DNA of 64,000 nt. Source: Thiofilum flexile DSM 14609. Lineage in GTDB: Bacteria; Pseudomonadota; Gammaproteobacteria; Thiotrichales; Thiotrichaceae. A program made the position numbers and the translations under genes. Of this stretch, positions 1 to 10,204 are shown one piece after another (position 1 is the stretch's first letter; every line of letters starts with the position of its first letter). Below the pieces are notes generated by a model. It was not told where the DNA came from. It ran no database searches and worked only from the letters and a program-made list of their open reading frames with translations. The DNA lies in the NCBI RefSeq assembly GCF_000380185.1, contig NZ_KB904780.1, positions 98,994-162,993 on the forward strand. Direction: 5' to 3'.

Positions 1-704
1 ATACTGCAGATGCTGTTCATCTCTTAGCCGAAGAGGAACGCAATACCGAAGCCTGCCCTATTCTCATCGTCGCGGATCAAGAAGGTATTCAAGCTGAAGT
101 GAATGGTGGCGAGCGCGTGATTCATTTTGATGTGCCCGAAAAGGTCGAACACTATGTTAGTCGCCTACAAGAGTTCTTAGATGAACCTAATGTCACGCCT
201 ATTGTGATGTTAGTAGGACGTCAAGAACGGGAACAATTGAAGAAAATTGAAGAATATTTAGGTGAAGCCTTTGAGCAACGGACAGTGGTAGGATTAGAAC
301 CCTCCAACCGCCCCGTTAATCGCAATAAAACCGAGCGTGAACCACGCCATGGTGCGCAACCTTATGCGAAACGCCCACCTCGGACTAATGGCAGTAATGA
401 CTCACGCCCTCAGCGTCCTAATTACAATCAAGGACAAGGGGCTAATGGTCAAGAGGAACGTCGCTCTAATCAAACCAACAATCGTAAAGGCCCTTATGGT
501 CGTACGAATGGTGGTGGTCAGAACACCAATCCAGCACGCAAACGCACCGACACTATGCGCTCTAACCCAGCCTCAGGTCATGATGCTCCCTATGCCATAG
601 GTGATTGGGAAAACCAAACCGACTATATGCCTGCTAAGACTGCCAACCCAGACAAAAAGGTCGTGATTCGTTATAAAGAAAAGCGGCGCACCTTGTTAAA
701 ATAA
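1..704 (+). CDS. C-terminal part of a degenerate DEAD-box RNA-helicase-like protein (5' end outside the window)
   Basis: The frame is open from base 3, so the gene starts upstream and the ATG at 99 is internal. The first 100 or so residues read like the end of RecA domain 2 of RhlE-type helicases. ILIVADQEGIQAEV sits where motif V (ATDxAARGxD) should be, VIHFDVPEKVEHYVSRL where the FDLP...YVHRIGRTGR stretch (motif VI) should be, and a REQLKKIEEYLG...GLEP segment matches the post-core helix and GYEP element of RhlE. The arginines and glycines of motifs V and VI that contact ATP and RNA are missing, so this half of the ATPase looks inactive. The tail (from about residue 110 of the visible part) is rich in Arg, Asn and Gly, as in RNA-binding tails of helicases. 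It ends 12 bases before the next ORF. The family assignment is by eye; the N-terminal half is needed to confirm it. Confidence 0.6.
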   Translation, partial: TADAVHLLAEEERNTEACPILIVADQEGIQAEVNGGERVIHFDVPEKVEHYVSRLQEFLDEPNVTPIVMLVGRQEREQLKKIEEYLGEAFEQRTVVGLEPSNRPVNRNKTEREPRHGAQPYAKRPPRTNGSNDSRPQRPNYNQGQGANGQEERRSNQTNNRKGPYGRTNGGGQNTNPARKRTDTMRSNPASGHDAPYAIGDWENQTDYMPAKTANPDKKVVIRYKEKRRTLLK

Positions 705-716
705 CCAATATTGATC

Positions 717-926
717 ATGCTAACCCAACCACCCCAACACGAACTACGTGAACAGCTTGCCAAAATGCGCTACGAACACCGTGAATTAGATGAGCAAATC
801 AATGCTTTAATAGCGAGTGGTTCTTACGATCAGCTACAAGTTTCACGCATGAAAAAACGCAAACTTCAGCTTAAAGATATGATTCAAAAGCTCAATAGCG
901 CATTAATTCCAGATATGAATGCCTAG
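717..926 (+). CDS. YdcH/DUF465-type small coiled-coil protein
   Basis: A 69-residue protein, charged and helical throughout. It has the layout of the YdcH (DUF465) family: an N-terminal helix with H-x-x-LD-x-x-I (HRELDEQINAL), a short turn, then a second helix with a KKRKLQLKDMI motif near the C-terminus. The family is common in proteobacteria and has no settled biochemical role. I chose ATG 717; a TTG two codons upstream would add only two residues. It lies 12 bases after the helicase-like gene on the same strand and may be co-transcribed. It faces mutT, which ends at 979, with a 52-base convergent gap. Family fairly sure, function unknown. Confidence 0.75.
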   Translation: MLTQPPQHELREQLAKMRYEHRELDEQINALIASGSYDQLQVSRMKKRKLQLKDMIQKLNSALIPDMNA

Positions 927-978
927 CACATCAATGAACTTAAAAGGCGAAGATAACAGCTAATAGCGCTTTAAAGGA

Positions 979-1404
979 CTAACTATTAAGCGCTACTAAA
1001 CGCTGTACTATGGGTAGATTGGCCTCTGGAAACGTTAGGCTACTCAAGGTCGACCAAGTAAACCATTGTACTTCTTGGTCTTCTAAGCCTTGGGGAGTCC
1101 CATGAAAATCATGCACCCACCAAAACTCTAAATGCACCTGTTTTTCTGGGTAGCAATATTCTATTTTATGAAAAAGCTGCAAGGTATTAGGATTAGCTTG
1201 AATCCCTAGCTCCTCAGCTAGCTCGCGTGCTAAAGCCTCAGTAGGTAATTCATGAGGCTCGACTTTACCGCCCGGAAATTCCCATTTGCCCCCTTGATGC
1301 TTATGCATGGGACGTTTAGCAAGGAGCACCTGACGGCTATCATTGCTCACAATAATAGCCGCCACGACATGAATAATGGGCAGATTAGCTGCGGTATTCG
1401 GCAT
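979..1404 (-). CDS. mutT: 8-oxo-dGTP diphosphatase MutT (Nudix hydrolase)
   Basis: A 141-residue Nudix hydrolase. The Nudix box is complete at about residues 44-66: the Gly of GGKVEPHE, five residues to Glu, seven more to RELAEELGI, giving the REx2EE metal-binding core. MutT removes oxidised purine nucleotides such as 8-oxo-dGTP from the pool and so prevents A-to-C transversions. The length and the LLAKRP and WEFPGGK signatures fit MutT rather than other Nudix enzymes. Its start overlaps the 3' end of argJ by 20 bases, and the secA-argJ-mutT order is the one found downstream of the dcw cluster in many gammaproteobacteria, so it is probably the last gene of that operon. Substrate is inferred from family and context. 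Confidence 0.92.
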   Translation of the reverse strand: MPNTAANLPIIHVVAAIIVSNDSRQVLLAKRPMHKHQGGKWEFPGGKVEPHELPTEALARELAEELGIQANPNTLQLFHKIEYCYPEKQVHLEFWWVHDFHGTPQGLEDQEVQWFTWSTLSSLTFPEANLPIVQRLVALNS

Positions 1405-2593
1405 TGATTTTTACGTAGTCAAAGGAAAAATCACAAGTCCATACATTTGCCATGGCAGTACCACGCCCCAAAATAATACGAATTTTAATCTCGTCTTTTT
1501 TGGTTTCAGCTTGGCCTTGAGCCTCGGTATACTCTGGTGATGGCTGTCCACCACTGACTAGCAAAGTATCCCCTAGATAAATACTCACGCGTGATACATC
1601 TAAGGCCTCAATAGGACTGCGCCCCGCAGCGGCTAAGATACGTCCCCAATTAGGGTCACTGGCAAATAGTGCCGTTTTTACCAATGGCGATAAGGCCACG
1701 GTATTAGCAACAATATGTGCCTCTTCTCGGCTCCGCGCTTCTTCGACTTGAATATCAATAAACTTAGTCGCCCCTTCGCCATCGCGTACAATCGCTTGAG
1801 CAAGGAACATACAAACCTCTTTTAAAGCGGCTTGGAAGGCAGCTAGTTCTGCCTTACCTATAGCTACACCCGATGCACCCGTAGCAATTAATACTAAGGC
1901 ATCATTGGTTGAGGTATCCCCATCAATGGTAATGCAGTTAAAGGTATCATCCACCACATTAGTTAATGTCTGTTGTAATACACTGGCTTCAACTTGGGCA
2001 TCGGTAGCAATATAGCTCAACATGGTTGCCATATTGGGATGAATCATCCCCGCACCTTTGGCAATACCCGTAATAGTCACAGTATTGCCACCGATATCGA
2101 CCTGTTTACTAATACCCTTAGGCAAGGTATCGGTCGTCATAATGGCACGCGAGGCGCGCATCCAATTATCTTCAGTGAGCAGCGAAAAAAGTTCAGGTAG
2201 GGCTGCAGTGACTTTATCCACTGGCAATTGCACACCGATCACACCCGTTGAAAACGGTAACACTTGCTCAGGATTAACACCCGCTACATCGGCTAGGGCA
2301 CCACAAGTATTCGTAGCCGCAATTAACCCCTGACTGCCTGTACCCGCATTCGCATTACCCGCATTCACTAATAAATAGCGAATGGGTGCTTGAGCCAAAT
2401 GTTGACGCGCCACAGTCACGGGAGCCGCACAAAATGCATTGCGGGTAAATACCGCCGCCACTGAACTCCCCTCGGCGGCTTCAATCAGTAGCATATCATC
2501 ACGATTCTTATAGCGAATGCCTGCATTGATCGCGGCAAGACGAATACCTTTTATCGGTAATAGATACTCTGGAACCTGTAAATGAACGGCCAT
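1385..2593 (-). CDS. argJ: Bifunctional ornithine acetyltransferase / N-acetylglutamate synthase ArgJ
   Basis: A 402-residue ArgJ. It moves the acetyl group from N-acetylornithine to glutamate (cyclic arginine pathway) and, in bifunctional forms, also makes N-acetylglutamate from acetyl-CoA. The precursor cleaves itself in front of a Thr in the motif KGAGMIHPNMATML; here that Thr is at about residue 190, giving normal-sized alpha and beta chains. The conserved NAGNANAGTG stretch (about residues 77-86) and TTDTLPKG are present. The ATG at 2593 follows a GGGGGAT ribosome-binding site. It starts 15 bases after secA ends and overlaps mutT at the other end, so the three are likely co-transcribed. 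Whether the enzyme is mono- or bifunctional cannot be told from sequence alone. Confidence 0.95.
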   Translation of the reverse strand: MAVHLQVPEYLLPIKGIRLAAINAGIRYKNRDDMLLIEAAEGSSVAAVFTRNAFCAAPVTVARQHLAQAPIRYLLVNAGNANAGTGSQGLIAATNTCGALADVAGVNPEQVLPFSTGVIGVQLPVDKVTAALPELFSLLTEDNWMRASRAIMTTDTLPKGISKQVDIGGNTVTITGIAKGAGMIHPNMATMLSYIATDAQVEASVLQQTLTNVVDDTFNCITIDGDTSTNDALVLIATGASGVAIGKAELAAFQAALKEVCMFLAQAIVRDGEGATKFIDIQVEEARSREEAHIVANTVALSPLVKTALFASDPNWGRILAAAGRSPIEALDVSRVSIYLGDTLLVSGGQPSPEYTEAQGQAETKKDEIKIRIILGRGTAMANVWTCDFSFDYVKINAEYRS

Positions 2594-2608
2594 AACATCC
2601 CCCTTTTT

Positions 2609-5320
2609 TTAAGCCAATTGACCATGACATTGTTTATATTTTTTGCCCGATCCACAAGGGCAAGGATCATTCCGCCCCACTTTGGTTTTATCAATACGAT
2701 AAGGTTTCTCTGGCGTCATCGCATCCACCACCTCATCCTCCTCTTCGGCCTGAAGAGCGCTCGTTACGCGTGGATGGGAATACTGGCGATATTGTGGCTC
2801 AGGGGTTGGCTCTGGTTCTGGTGCGGTGGTATTGACCTGAATCCGCGCGAGGAAGGAAATAACCTCATGTTTAATCCGCTCCAACATTTCTTGGAACATC
2901 TCAAACGCTTCACGCTTATATTCTTGTTTAGGATTCTTTTGGGCATAACCACGCAATCCCACACTTTGACGCAGATAATCCATCGCCGCCAAATGATCTT
3001 TCCAATGCGAGTCGACAATATGCAGCATCACCTCACGCTCTAAGCGGCGCATATTCTCCGTACCAATTAAGGCTTCTTTATCCTGTAAAACCTTCTCTAC
3101 TTCGATTTGAATACGCTCGCGTAAGGTTTCTTCATATAAGTTTTTATCACTATCCAGCCATTCCTGTACAGGTAAGGTCAAAGCAAAGTCTTCATTAAGC
3201 TGCTTTTCTAAGCCGGGAATATCCCACTGCTCAGACATACTACCCACCGGAATATGCTTACTAATCACGCTATCAACAACATCCGCTCGAATCGATTCAA
3301 TCATTTCGTGAATGTCTTGTACTTCTAGCAGATCAGAACGTTGCTCATAAATCACCTTACGCTGATCATTCGCCACATCATCGTATTCTAATAAGTGTTT
3401 ACGAATATCATAGTTATGAGCCTCGACTTTAGCTTGAGCGCTTTCAATCGAACGTGATACTAGACCTGCCTCAATCGCCTGTCCTTTTTCCATACCTAAT
3501 TTTTGCATCAGACCTTTCACACGGTCAGAGGCAAAAATACGCATTAAATTATCTTCTAAGGATAGATAAAAGCGCGATGACCCCGGATCGCCCTGACGTC
3601 CAGAACGTCCACGGAGCTGATTATCAATCCGGCGTGACTCATGACGCTCAGTCCCTACAATGTGCAAACCACCCGATGCAATCACAGCATCATGGCGTTT
3701 TTTCCACATGGCTCTGATCTTTTCTACGGCCTCCGGTGTGCGATTATCGCCGAGCATATTCAGCTCTTCTTCCAGACTACCGCCGAGCATAATATCCGTA
3801 CCACGCCCCGCCATATTCGTCGCAATCGTGACCGCTCCAGGGCGTCCTGCATTGGCAATAATATGCGCCTCACGCTCATGTTGCTTGGCATTCAATACTT
3901 CATGGGGAATACGTAGGGCTTTTAATTTATCTGATACTAATTCTGAGTTTTCAATCGACGCCGTACCGACTAAGACCGGACGTCCTTTTTCCACGCACTG
4001 CTGAATGTCTTTAATAATCGCATCGTATTTTTCATCGATAGTCATATAGATCAAATCATTAGAATCGACACGAATCATGGGTTTATTCGTCGGAATCACC
4101 ACTACTTCAAGGTTATAAATTTGTTGTAATTCAAACGCTTCGGTATCGGCTGTGCCCGTCATACCCGAAAGTTTTTTATACAGACGGAAGTAATTTTGGA
4201 AGGTAATAGAGGCTAGGGTTTGGTTTTCTGCTTGAATATCCACCCCTTCTTTAGCTTCAATCGCTTGGTGTAGACCTTCTGACCAACGCCGACCGGGCAT
4301 AGTGCGTCCGGTAAACTCATCAACAATAACGATTTTATTATCGCGTACTATGTAATCGATATTACGCTGGAACAGGGAGTGCGCACGTAAGGCCGCATTT
4401 AAATGGTGTAGGATAGTGATACTAGCTGCATCGTACAGACCTGCATCCGTTAATACTCCTGCCTCTTGTAGGAATTGCTCGGCATGCTCTTGGCCTTCTT
4501 CCGTCAAATAGACTTGGCGTGCTTTTTCATCAACATAATAGTCGCCCTCGCCCTCATCTTTTTCCCCACCCGGTTTACGTTTGAGCTTTGGCACTATGAT
4601 ATCTAATGCACGATAGAGATCTGAAGCATCTTGGCTAGGGCCGGAGATAATTAACGGGGTACGCGCCTCGTCAATCAGGATGGAGTCGACCTCGTCCACA
4701 ATGGCATAGTTAAGTTCGCGTTGAACGCGCTCTTCTTTACTAAAGGCCATATTGTCGCGCAGATAATCAAAACCAAATTCATTATTAGTGCCATAGGTAA
4801 TATCCGCACCATAAGAATCACGACGTTGATTAGAGTCTAATTCACTAATAATGACGCCGGTCGTTAAACCTAAAAAGCCATAGAGCTTAGCCATGGTATT
4901 GGCATCACGTTGTGCTAGATAGTCGTTGACGGTAATGACATGCACCCCTTTATCGGAGAGCGCATTCAGGTAAGCGGTGAGTGTTGCTACTAAGGTTTTA
5001 CCCTCACCTGTACGCATTTCCGCAATTTTACCATCATGTAGCACCATACCCCCGATTAGCTGCACATCGTAGTGGCGCATGCCTAATACCCGTTTGCTGG
5101 CCTCACGCACGGTCGCAAAGGCTTCTGGCAATAGGGCATCAAGGGTTTCTCCTTTAGCATACCGAGCCCGAAACTCTGTTGTTTTAGCCTTCAATTGCTC
5201 ATCGCTCAGAGCGACAAATTTATCCTCTAAGTCATTAATCATTTTAACGACTTTTGAATATCCTTTAATCAGTCGATCATTGCGACTTCCGAATAACTTT
5301 CTGGCAACAGAACCGAGCAT
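2609..5320 (-). CDS. secA: Preprotein translocase ATPase SecA
   Basis: A 903-residue SecA, the motor that pushes unfolded preproteins through SecYEG, close in length to E. coli SecA (901). Visible landmarks: Walker A RTGEGKTL (about residues 103-110), the [15 protein letters not shown]alker B stretch near residue 210, the GRGTDI and [10 protein letters not shown] helicase motifs of the second nucleotide-binding fold, and a C-terminal zinc motif [13 protein letters not shown] that binds SecB and ribosomes. Residues about 835-865 form the usual variable acidic/proline linker before the zinc motif. The ATG at 5320 has an AGGAG sequence about 12 bases upstream. First gene of the secA-argJ-mutT run. 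Nothing unusual in the protein. Confidence 0.98.
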   Translation of the reverse strand: MLGSVARKLFGSRNDRLIKGYSKVVKMINDLEDKFVALSDEQLKAKTTEFRARYAKGETLDALLPEAFATVREASKRVLGMRHYDVQLIGGMVLHDGKIAEMRTGEGKTLVATLTAYLNALSDKGVHVITVNDYLAQRDANTMAKLYGFLGLTTGVIISELDSNQRRDSYGADITYGTNNEFGFDYLRDNMAFSKEERVQRELNYAIVDEVDSILIDEARTPLIISGPSQDASDLYRALDIIVPKLKRKPGGEKDEGEGDYYVDEKARQVYLTEEGQEHAEQFLQEAGVLTDAGLYDAASITILHHLNAALRAHSLFQRNIDYIVRDNKIVIVDEFTGRTMPGRRWSEGLHQAIEAKEGVDIQAENQTLASITFQNYFRLYKKLSGMTGTADTEAFELQQIYNLEVVVIPTNKPMIRVDSNDLIYMTIDEKYDAIIKDIQQCVEKGRPVLVGTASIENSELVSDKLKALRIPHEVLNAKQHEREAHIIANAGRPGAVTIATNMAGRGTDIMLGGSLEEELNMLGDNRTPEAVEKIRAMWKKRHDAVIASGGLHIVGTERHESRRIDNQLRGRSGRQGDPGSSRFYLSLEDNLMRIFASDRVKGLMQKLGMEKGQAIEAGLVSRSIESAQAKVEAHNYDIRKHLLEYDDVANDQRKVIYEQRSDLLEVQDIHEMIESIRADVVDSVISKHIPVGSMSEQWDIPGLEKQLNEDFALTLPVQEWLDSDKNLYEETLRERIQIEVEKVLQDKEALIGTENMRRLEREVMLHIVDSHWKDHLAAMDYLRQSVGLRGYAQKNPKQEYKREAFEMFQEMLERIKHEVISFLARIQVNTTAPEPEPTPEPQYRQYSHPRVTSALQAEEEDEVVDAMTPEKPYRIDKTKVGRNDPCPCGSGKKYKQCHGQLA

Positions 5321-6099
5321 ACGCTTTATTATCTCCTATTCATCCACCTAACTGGGTGGAAACAGCGCCATATTACTAAAGGTCAAGGTTATATTTCTTG
5401 AGTAGGCTAGACATCTTAGACCTTATATGGGTCTATCAACGGCAAATACAAGCCCCTTGTACATAGATATCATCTTGCTAGCTGGCTAATCATCAACATC
5501 AAAACCCTATACTTATATTAAGCTATAAGCGGTGCTTTATTATGGCATCTTAATTTCGGGCTGAATTCTAGCGTAAAAGCATAGACGTAATGTGAATTAA
5601 TTAGCAACAGATGAATCCATACCACTTTCACACCACTATCTTTGTTTACCCTCCACTCTAAACCTTATTGTCAAGCCCTGCAAAACTTACTCTACCCATC
5701 TATGACTTGACAAAAAAACTACCGCCATGGTTCCAACCCTAGCTCCTGAGCGGAGCATCCATAGCTTCATGGCGAATCATGACCCACCTTTTAAATAATT
5801 AATAGAAGCTATCGAAAATACTACATTGACGCCGATGGTGAAGCTGAGTAGTGTTTAAGGGGAGTCATCAGCACAGAGGTTTAGGGGATCTGGCTGATTA
5901 GCTCAATAAAGCGATTAGGTGACGCGGGTTAGTCTTCTTAAGCTGCTGTATTAACAGCAAATACTACTCCTAGTAGTTTACGATTCACTATTGGTAACAC
6001 TAGTTTTTAACTAGCACATTATAATGTGTTGGGTGTTTATTTTTCAGCAAAATGGTAGTTGTGCCACTCTGAGCACAATGGGATTTTATTGGGTCAGTC
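5321..6099. other. 778-bp intergenic region between divergent secA and dciA
   Basis: No convincing coding frame, RNA gene or known repeat was found. The region is AT-rich with short interrupted frames. It must hold the minus-strand promoter of secA and the plus-strand promoter of dciA. The only clear structure is a palindrome near the dciA end, listed separately. It is longer than usual for this locus and could hold decayed sequence, but I recognise none. Confidence 0.5.
6000..6030 (+). promoter_or_regulatory. Palindromic promoter-like element upstream of dciA
   Basis: Bases 6015-6028 form a perfect 14-bp palindrome (CACATTATAATGTG) whose centre is a consensus -10 hexamer TATAAT at 6020-6025. 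Just upstream, CTAGTTTTTAACTAG is a second inverted repeat. No good -35 hexamer lies at normal spacing. A palindrome on top of a -10 is the layout expected for an operator bound by a dimeric repressor, but no regulator is named by the sequence. It lies about 70 bases before the dciA start. Confidence 0.35.
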
Positions 6100-6528
6100 A
6101 TGAAAAAAGCTTATACGTCTGTATACTCTCAACTACAAGAAAAATTGGTTGAAATTGACCAGATCACGGCCTGCTTACAGCCTATTTTAGCTAATGCTGA
6201 ACCCGAGCGGATTTGGCCTATTATTCAAAGACAAACATTGTTATTGATGACTGATGATGTTGTTTTAGCCACTCAAGCCCGTTTTCTGCATAGGAAAATT
6301 TGTAAGGAATTAAACGCTAAGCTACACCTCAATCTGCTGCAAGTTGAGATCAAATTACTCAGCTTGCCGTTATACATTCCAGCTCGTCCACCTAAGCGTG
6401 TGAAAATAACCTCGCAAACGCTCACGATTATGAAGAGCATTGCCTCGGATATACCTGATAAAGATCTAGGGTTGGCTTTGGGGCGATTGGCAGAGGCCAT
6501 CACGGAGCCTGCACTACGTCAGGCTTAG
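6100..6528 (+). CDS. dciA: DciA (DUF721) replicative helicase loader
   Basis: A 142-residue protein of the DUF721/DciA family. DciA is the ancestral bacterial loader of the DnaB helicase at oriC, in lineages that lack phage-derived DnaC or DnaI. The family signature is a basic domain with a W-x-x-I and LxxxTDxxVxATQxRFL pattern, seen here as IWPIIQRQ followed by LLLMTDDVVLATQARFLHRKICKEL (about residues 39-70). The C-terminal part is variable and probably disordered. A DUF721 gene between lpxC and secA on the opposite strand is a familiar gammaproteobacterial arrangement, which supports the call. dnaB is about 26 kb away in this same window. Confidence 0.85.
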   Translation: MKKAYTSVYSQLQEKLVEIDQITACLQPILANAEPERIWPIIQRQTLLLMTDDVVLATQARFLHRKICKELNAKLHLNLLQVEIKLLSLPLYIPARPPKRVKITSQTLTIMKSIASDIPDKDLGLALGRLAEAITEPALRQA

Positions 6529-6617
6529 ATCGACACTCCAAATTCAAATATGAGGCTGGGATTAGGGATTATTTCAGCCTTGCTGGTTTTAGCTACTAAA
6601 GTTAAAGCCTATCTCTA

Positions 6618-7538
6618 TTACAAAGGTGCAAGCGTATAATTGTCTGCAAAAATAGCTTTTTCTTTTTGAGTATGCCCTAAAGTGACAATCTCCCAAGCAT
6701 CTGCTTGTTGGAGTAGCTCACGCACTAAGAGGTTATTAATAGCATGACCTGACTTAAAGCCATGATACGCACCAATAATGCCATGCCCTAAGGTATATAA
6801 ATCACCGATAGCATCCAACATTTTGTGGCGTACAAACTCATCGCTATAGCGCAAACCCTCACGGTTTAATACCCGATAATCATCCAATACAATAGCATTT
6901 TCTAGACTACCGCCTAAGCCGAGGTTTAAAGAGCGCAGCTTTTCAATATCACGCATAAACCCAAAGGTACGAGCGCGTGAAATTTCGCTAGCATAAGCTT
7001 GATGGGAGAAATCTACTTCAAGAAATTGAGCGGTTGCATCCACAGCAGGGTGTTTGAAATCAATTTCAAACTTCATTTTAAACCCCTCATAGGGTTTCAA
7101 AGTCGCCCATGCTCCCTTGCCATTATCATACTGGATAGGTTTTTTAATTCGGATGAAACGCTTAGGTGCGGATTGCTCTTGTATCCCTGCGGATAAGATC
7201 AGATACAAAAAGGGGGAAGCACTCCCATCCATAATGGGAATTTCAGGCGCATCCAGATCAACATAGAGATTATCAATCCCTAATGCAGCCAAAGCGGAAA
7301 GTAAATGTTCAATAGTTGAGACTTTTACCTTACCACTCACTAGGGCAGTACATAACATAGTCTCACCCACCCGCTCAGGGTGGAGTTCAATAATAGCATC
7401 GGCTCCTAAATCGACCCGCCGAAATACAATACCTGTGTCACTTGGAGCGGGGTTTAGAATAATCGAAACTTTTTTACCAGAATGCAGGCCAATGCCAACC
7501 GTAGAGACGGCTTCTTTTAGAGTACGTTGTTTTAGCAT
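6618..7538 (-). CDS. lpxC: UDP-3-O-acyl-N-acetylglucosamine deacetylase LpxC
   Basis: A 306-residue LpxC, the zinc enzyme that deacetylates UDP-3-O-acyl-GlcNAc, the committed step of lipid A synthesis. Zinc and catalytic motifs are all visible: the first His in IEHLLSAL (His78), the [10 protein letters not shown] segment supplying the second His and the Asp, and the catalytic His in SGHAINN. The GIGLHSG motif near residue 16 and the [10 protein letters not shown] loop are typical. It lies downstream of ftsZ on the same strand, after an intrinsic terminator, so it probably has its own promoter in the 205-base gap. In E. coli LpxC is controlled by FtsH proteolysis; the C-terminal tail here (YTLAPL) differs, and I cannot judge its stability. 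Confidence 0.98.
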   Translation of the reverse strand: MLKQRTLKEAVSTVGIGLHSGKKVSIILNPAPSDTGIVFRRVDLGADAIIELHPERVGETMLCTALVSGKVKVSTIEHLLSALAALGIDNLYVDLDAPEIPIMDGSASPFLYLILSAGIQEQSAPKRFIRIKKPIQYDNGKGAWATLKPYEGFKMKFEIDFKHPAVDATAQFLEVDFSHQAYASEISRARTFGFMRDIEKLRSLNLGLGGSLENAIVLDDYRVLNREGLRYSDEFVRHKMLDAIGDLYTLGHGIIGAYHGFKSGHAINNLLVRELLQQADAWEIVTLGHTQKEKAIFADNYTLAPL

Positions 7539-7683
7539 AATCGCCCAATGCCCTTAATAATCTGTGCTAATGAGGTAAATGGTAAGCATGCAGTTTTTAG
7601 GACAAATTGTAACGTGAATAGTTAACGTGGTGCTGAATAATTTTATCACGGTTTAAAAAACCTAGACACCCATTGACACTACC

Positions 7684-7712
7684 CATAAAAAGTGGCTGCA
7701 AAACAGCCACTT
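7684..7712 (-). terminator. Intrinsic terminator after ftsZ
   Basis: On the minus strand an AAGTGGCTG / CAGCCACTT stem (plus-strand bases 7690-7712, five-base loop) is followed directly by TTTTTAT, the form of a rho-independent terminator. It lies about 30 bases after the ftsZ stop codon and so ends the dcw transcript ahead of lpxC. Confidence 0.85.
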
Positions 7713-7743
7713 ACACGGGCATGTGTATCAAGGAATTGCTCTA

Positions 7744-8946
7744 TTAATCCGCTTGATTCCGTAAAAATGCCGGGATGTCTAGAATACGCTCGCGGTCATA
7801 GGAGCGGCCATTGCTGCTGCTATTACCACGATCTTTGATAGGCAAATTCTCGGTATTAGTATCAATAACAACCGGACGCAACGTGCGAATTTTATCTTGA
7901 CGACTCGGTGCAGGTGCAGCAGCTTGTTTTGGAGCTGCTTGAGCTTGGCCTTGACCATTAGGACGCTGCGCAACACTAACGCTAGAGGGCATATCCTCTA
8001 AGCCTGTTGCGACTAAAGTAACACGTACTTCATCACGCATATCATTATCAATCGCTGTCCCTACAACCACAGTGGCCTCATCTGAAGCGAATTGGCGAAT
8101 CACTTCACCTACCTCTTCAAACTCATGGATACCCATATCCATACCCGCTGTAATATTGACTAGGATACCTTTAGCACCATCTAGACGAATATCTTCTAGT
8201 AAGGGGCTAGAAATAGCTGCTGCTGCCGCTTTAGCCGCACGATCTTCACCCTGAGCACGACCCATACCCATCATGGATACACCCATGCCAGACATTACGG
8301 TACGTACGTCGGCAAAGTCAACGTTGATCAAGCCGGGGTTAGTAATCAGCTCTGCAATCCCTTGTACCGCATTGAGCAGCACATTATTAGCCGCTTTAAA
8401 TGCCTCTAATAGAGAGACATTTTTGCCCAAGGAAGTCAGTAGCTTTTGATTCGGGATAGTGATTAAAGAGTCAACATGCTTAATCAACTCCGCAATACCC
8501 GCCTCAGCAGCCCGCATACGTTTAGCGCCTTCAAAGGGGAAGGGCTTGGTGACTACCGCAACCGTTAAGATCCCCATATCACGCGCAATTTCAGCGACCA
8601 CAGGAGCCGCACCCGTACCGGTACCACCACCCATACCAGCGGTAATAAACAGCATATCACTGCCGCTAATCATATCTTTAATACGATCACGATCATCCAT
8701 AGCCGCTTCACGCCCTACCTCTGGATTGGCACCCGCGCCTAACCCTTTAGTCAGCGATCCACCTAATTGGATAACCGATTTAACACCTGTACCATGCAAT
8801 GCTTGGGAGTCTGTATTGGCGCAGATAAACTCTACCCCTTCAATGCCAGACTCCAGCATATTTTTAACTGCATTGCCACCGCCGCCACCCACACCAATTA
8901 CTTTTATGGTGGCGCCCTTTTCAAAAGCGTCCATCAATTGGAACAT
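7744..8946 (-). CDS. ftsZ: Cell division protein FtsZ
   Basis: A 400-residue FtsZ, the tubulin-like GTPase that forms the division ring. The N-terminal [10 protein letters not shown] motif, the tubulin signature [10 protein letters not shown] and the T7-loop region NVDFADVR are present. The extreme C-terminus [11 protein letters not shown] is the conserved peptide that binds FtsA and ZipA, after a linker rich in Gln, Ala and Pro. I chose the ATG at 8946 ([11 protein letters not shown]) because GGAGAA sits six bases upstream; the longer frame to 9009 would run into ftsA and adds residues foreign to the family. It is 16 bases downstream of ftsA and is the last gene of the dcw transcript. Confidence 0.98.
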   Translation of the reverse strand: MFQLMDAFEKGATIKVIGVGGGGGNAVKNMLESGIEGVEFICANTDSQALHGTGVKSVIQLGGSLTKGLGAGANPEVGREAAMDDRDRIKDMISGSDMLFITAGMGGGTGTGAAPVVAEIARDMGILTVAVVTKPFPFEGAKRMRAAEAGIAELIKHVDSLITIPNQKLLTSLGKNVSLLEAFKAANNVLLNAVQGIAELITNPGLINVDFADVRTVMSGMGVSMMGMGRAQGEDRAAKAAAAAISSPLLEDIRLDGAKGILVNITAGMDMGIHEFEEVGEVIRQFASDEATVVVGTAIDNDMRDEVRVTLVATGLEDMPSSVSVAQRPNGQGQAQAAPKQAAAPAPSRQDKIRTLRPVVIDTNTENLPIKDRGNSSSNGRSYDRERILDIPAFLRNQAD

Positions 8947-8962
8947 GCCCGTTCTCCTACTG

Positions 8963-10201
8963 TCAGAAATTTCCGTTAAACCAACTTTTAATACGCTCCC
9001 ATACACCATCGGAGGCTACAGAAGTATCATAAGTACGTCGTTCTCCGTAAGACTGTTGTGCAATACCGTATAATAATAACCCTACACCTGTCGAGTGAAT
9101 GGGATTTTCCACTTCACCCCGTAGGCCACCTATATCGCGCGGCATACCAATTCGCACTGGCATATGAAACACTTCTTCAGCCAAAGTGACCGCGCCACGC
9201 ATCTTAGAGGTACCACCAGTCAGCACAATACCGGCTCCAATGCGTTCCTCATAACCACTACGGCGTAACTCTTGCAACACCAGTGAAAACAATTCCTCAT
9301 AGCGCGGCTCAATCACTGAGGCTAGTGTTTGTTTAGATAAGCTGCGGGCTTCTCTTTCACCCACACCCGGTACTTCTATTAGCTCATCATCATCCACTAA
9401 TTGGCGTAAAGCACAACCATACTTAATCTTAATCGCTTCGGCATGTTGAGTAGGCGTCCTAACTGCTACTGCAATATCGTTAGTGACCTGATCACCTGCA
9501 ATAGGAATGACAGCAGTATGGTGAATTGAGCCATTTAAAAACACGGCAATATCACTCGTGCCACCACCAATATCTACCAAGCAAACACCCAGCTCTTTTT
9601 CGTCCTCTTCTAATACTGCATAACTAGAAGCAACTTGTTCGAGGATAATGTCTTCTACTTGTAGGCCACAGCGCTCAACACACTTAATAATATTTTGTGC
9701 CGCACTATGGGCGGCGGTTACCAAATGCACCCTTGCCTCAAGACGCACACCCGACATGCCGACTGGCTCACGAATGCCTTCTTGTTGGTCAATAATGTAC
9801 TCTTGGGGCAACACATGCAGAATACGCTGATCAGCGGGTATCGCTACTGCGCGTGCCGCATCCATGACTCGATCTACATCATTATCGGTGACTTCTTTAT
9901 CTTTAATAGCCACAATACCATGTGAATTTAGGCTACGTACATGACTACCCGCAATACCTACATAGACAGAATCGATTTGCACACCGGCCATCAGCTCTGC
10001 TTCTTCAATCGCGCGCTGAATAGATTGAATGGTAGATTCAATATTGACTACCACCCCCTTTTTCATACCCCGCGAAGGGCAAGAGCCAATACCAATAATC
10101 TCTAAGCGACCATTATCATTAATATCACCTACCAATGCCACCACCTTGGACGTTCCAATGTCCAAAGCGACTATACGATTAGGGTCATTTTTTCTCGACA
10201 T
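8963..10201 (-). CDS. ftsA: Cell division protein FtsA
   Basis: A 412-residue actin-like ATPase that anchors FtsZ filaments to the inner membrane. ALDIGTSKV near residue 13 (phosphate 1 motif), [11 protein letters not shown] in the middle (phosphate 2) and [11 protein letters not shown] (adenosine motif) are clear. The last residues, [13 protein letters not shown], form the amphipathic membrane-targeting helix. It lies between ftsQ (3-base gap) and ftsZ (16-base gap), the standard order. Confidence 0.98.
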   Translation of the reverse strand: MSRKNDPNRIVALDIGTSKVVALVGDINDNGRLEIIGIGSCPSRGMKKGVVVNIESTIQSIQRAIEEAELMAGVQIDSVYVGIAGSHVRSLNSHGIVAIKDKEVTDNDVDRVMDAARAVAIPADQRILHVLPQEYIIDQQEGIREPVGMSGVRLEARVHLVTAAHSAAQNIIKCVERCGLQVEDIILEQVASSYAVLEEDEKELGVCLVDIGGGTSDIAVFLNGSIHHTAVIPIAGDQVTNDIAVAVRTPTQHAEAIKIKYGCALRQLVDDDELIEVPGVGEREARSLSKQTLASVIEPRYEELFSLVLQELRRSGYEERIGAGIVLTGGTSKMRGAVTLAEEVFHMPVRIGMPRDIGGLRGEVENPIHSTGVGLLLYGIAQQSYGERRTYDTSVASDGVWERIKSWFNGNF

Positions 10202-10204
10202 AAA

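Noticed and set aside
2582..3043. Plus-strand frame of 153 codons opposite the secA 3' end
   Set aside because: Antisense to the well-conserved C-terminal part of SecA and without family features.
8459..9073. Long plus-strand open frame of about 204 codons across ftsZ and ftsA
   Set aside because: It is antisense to ftsZ, whose protein is certain. The translation is low-complexity and comes from the codon bias of the real gene on the other strand.
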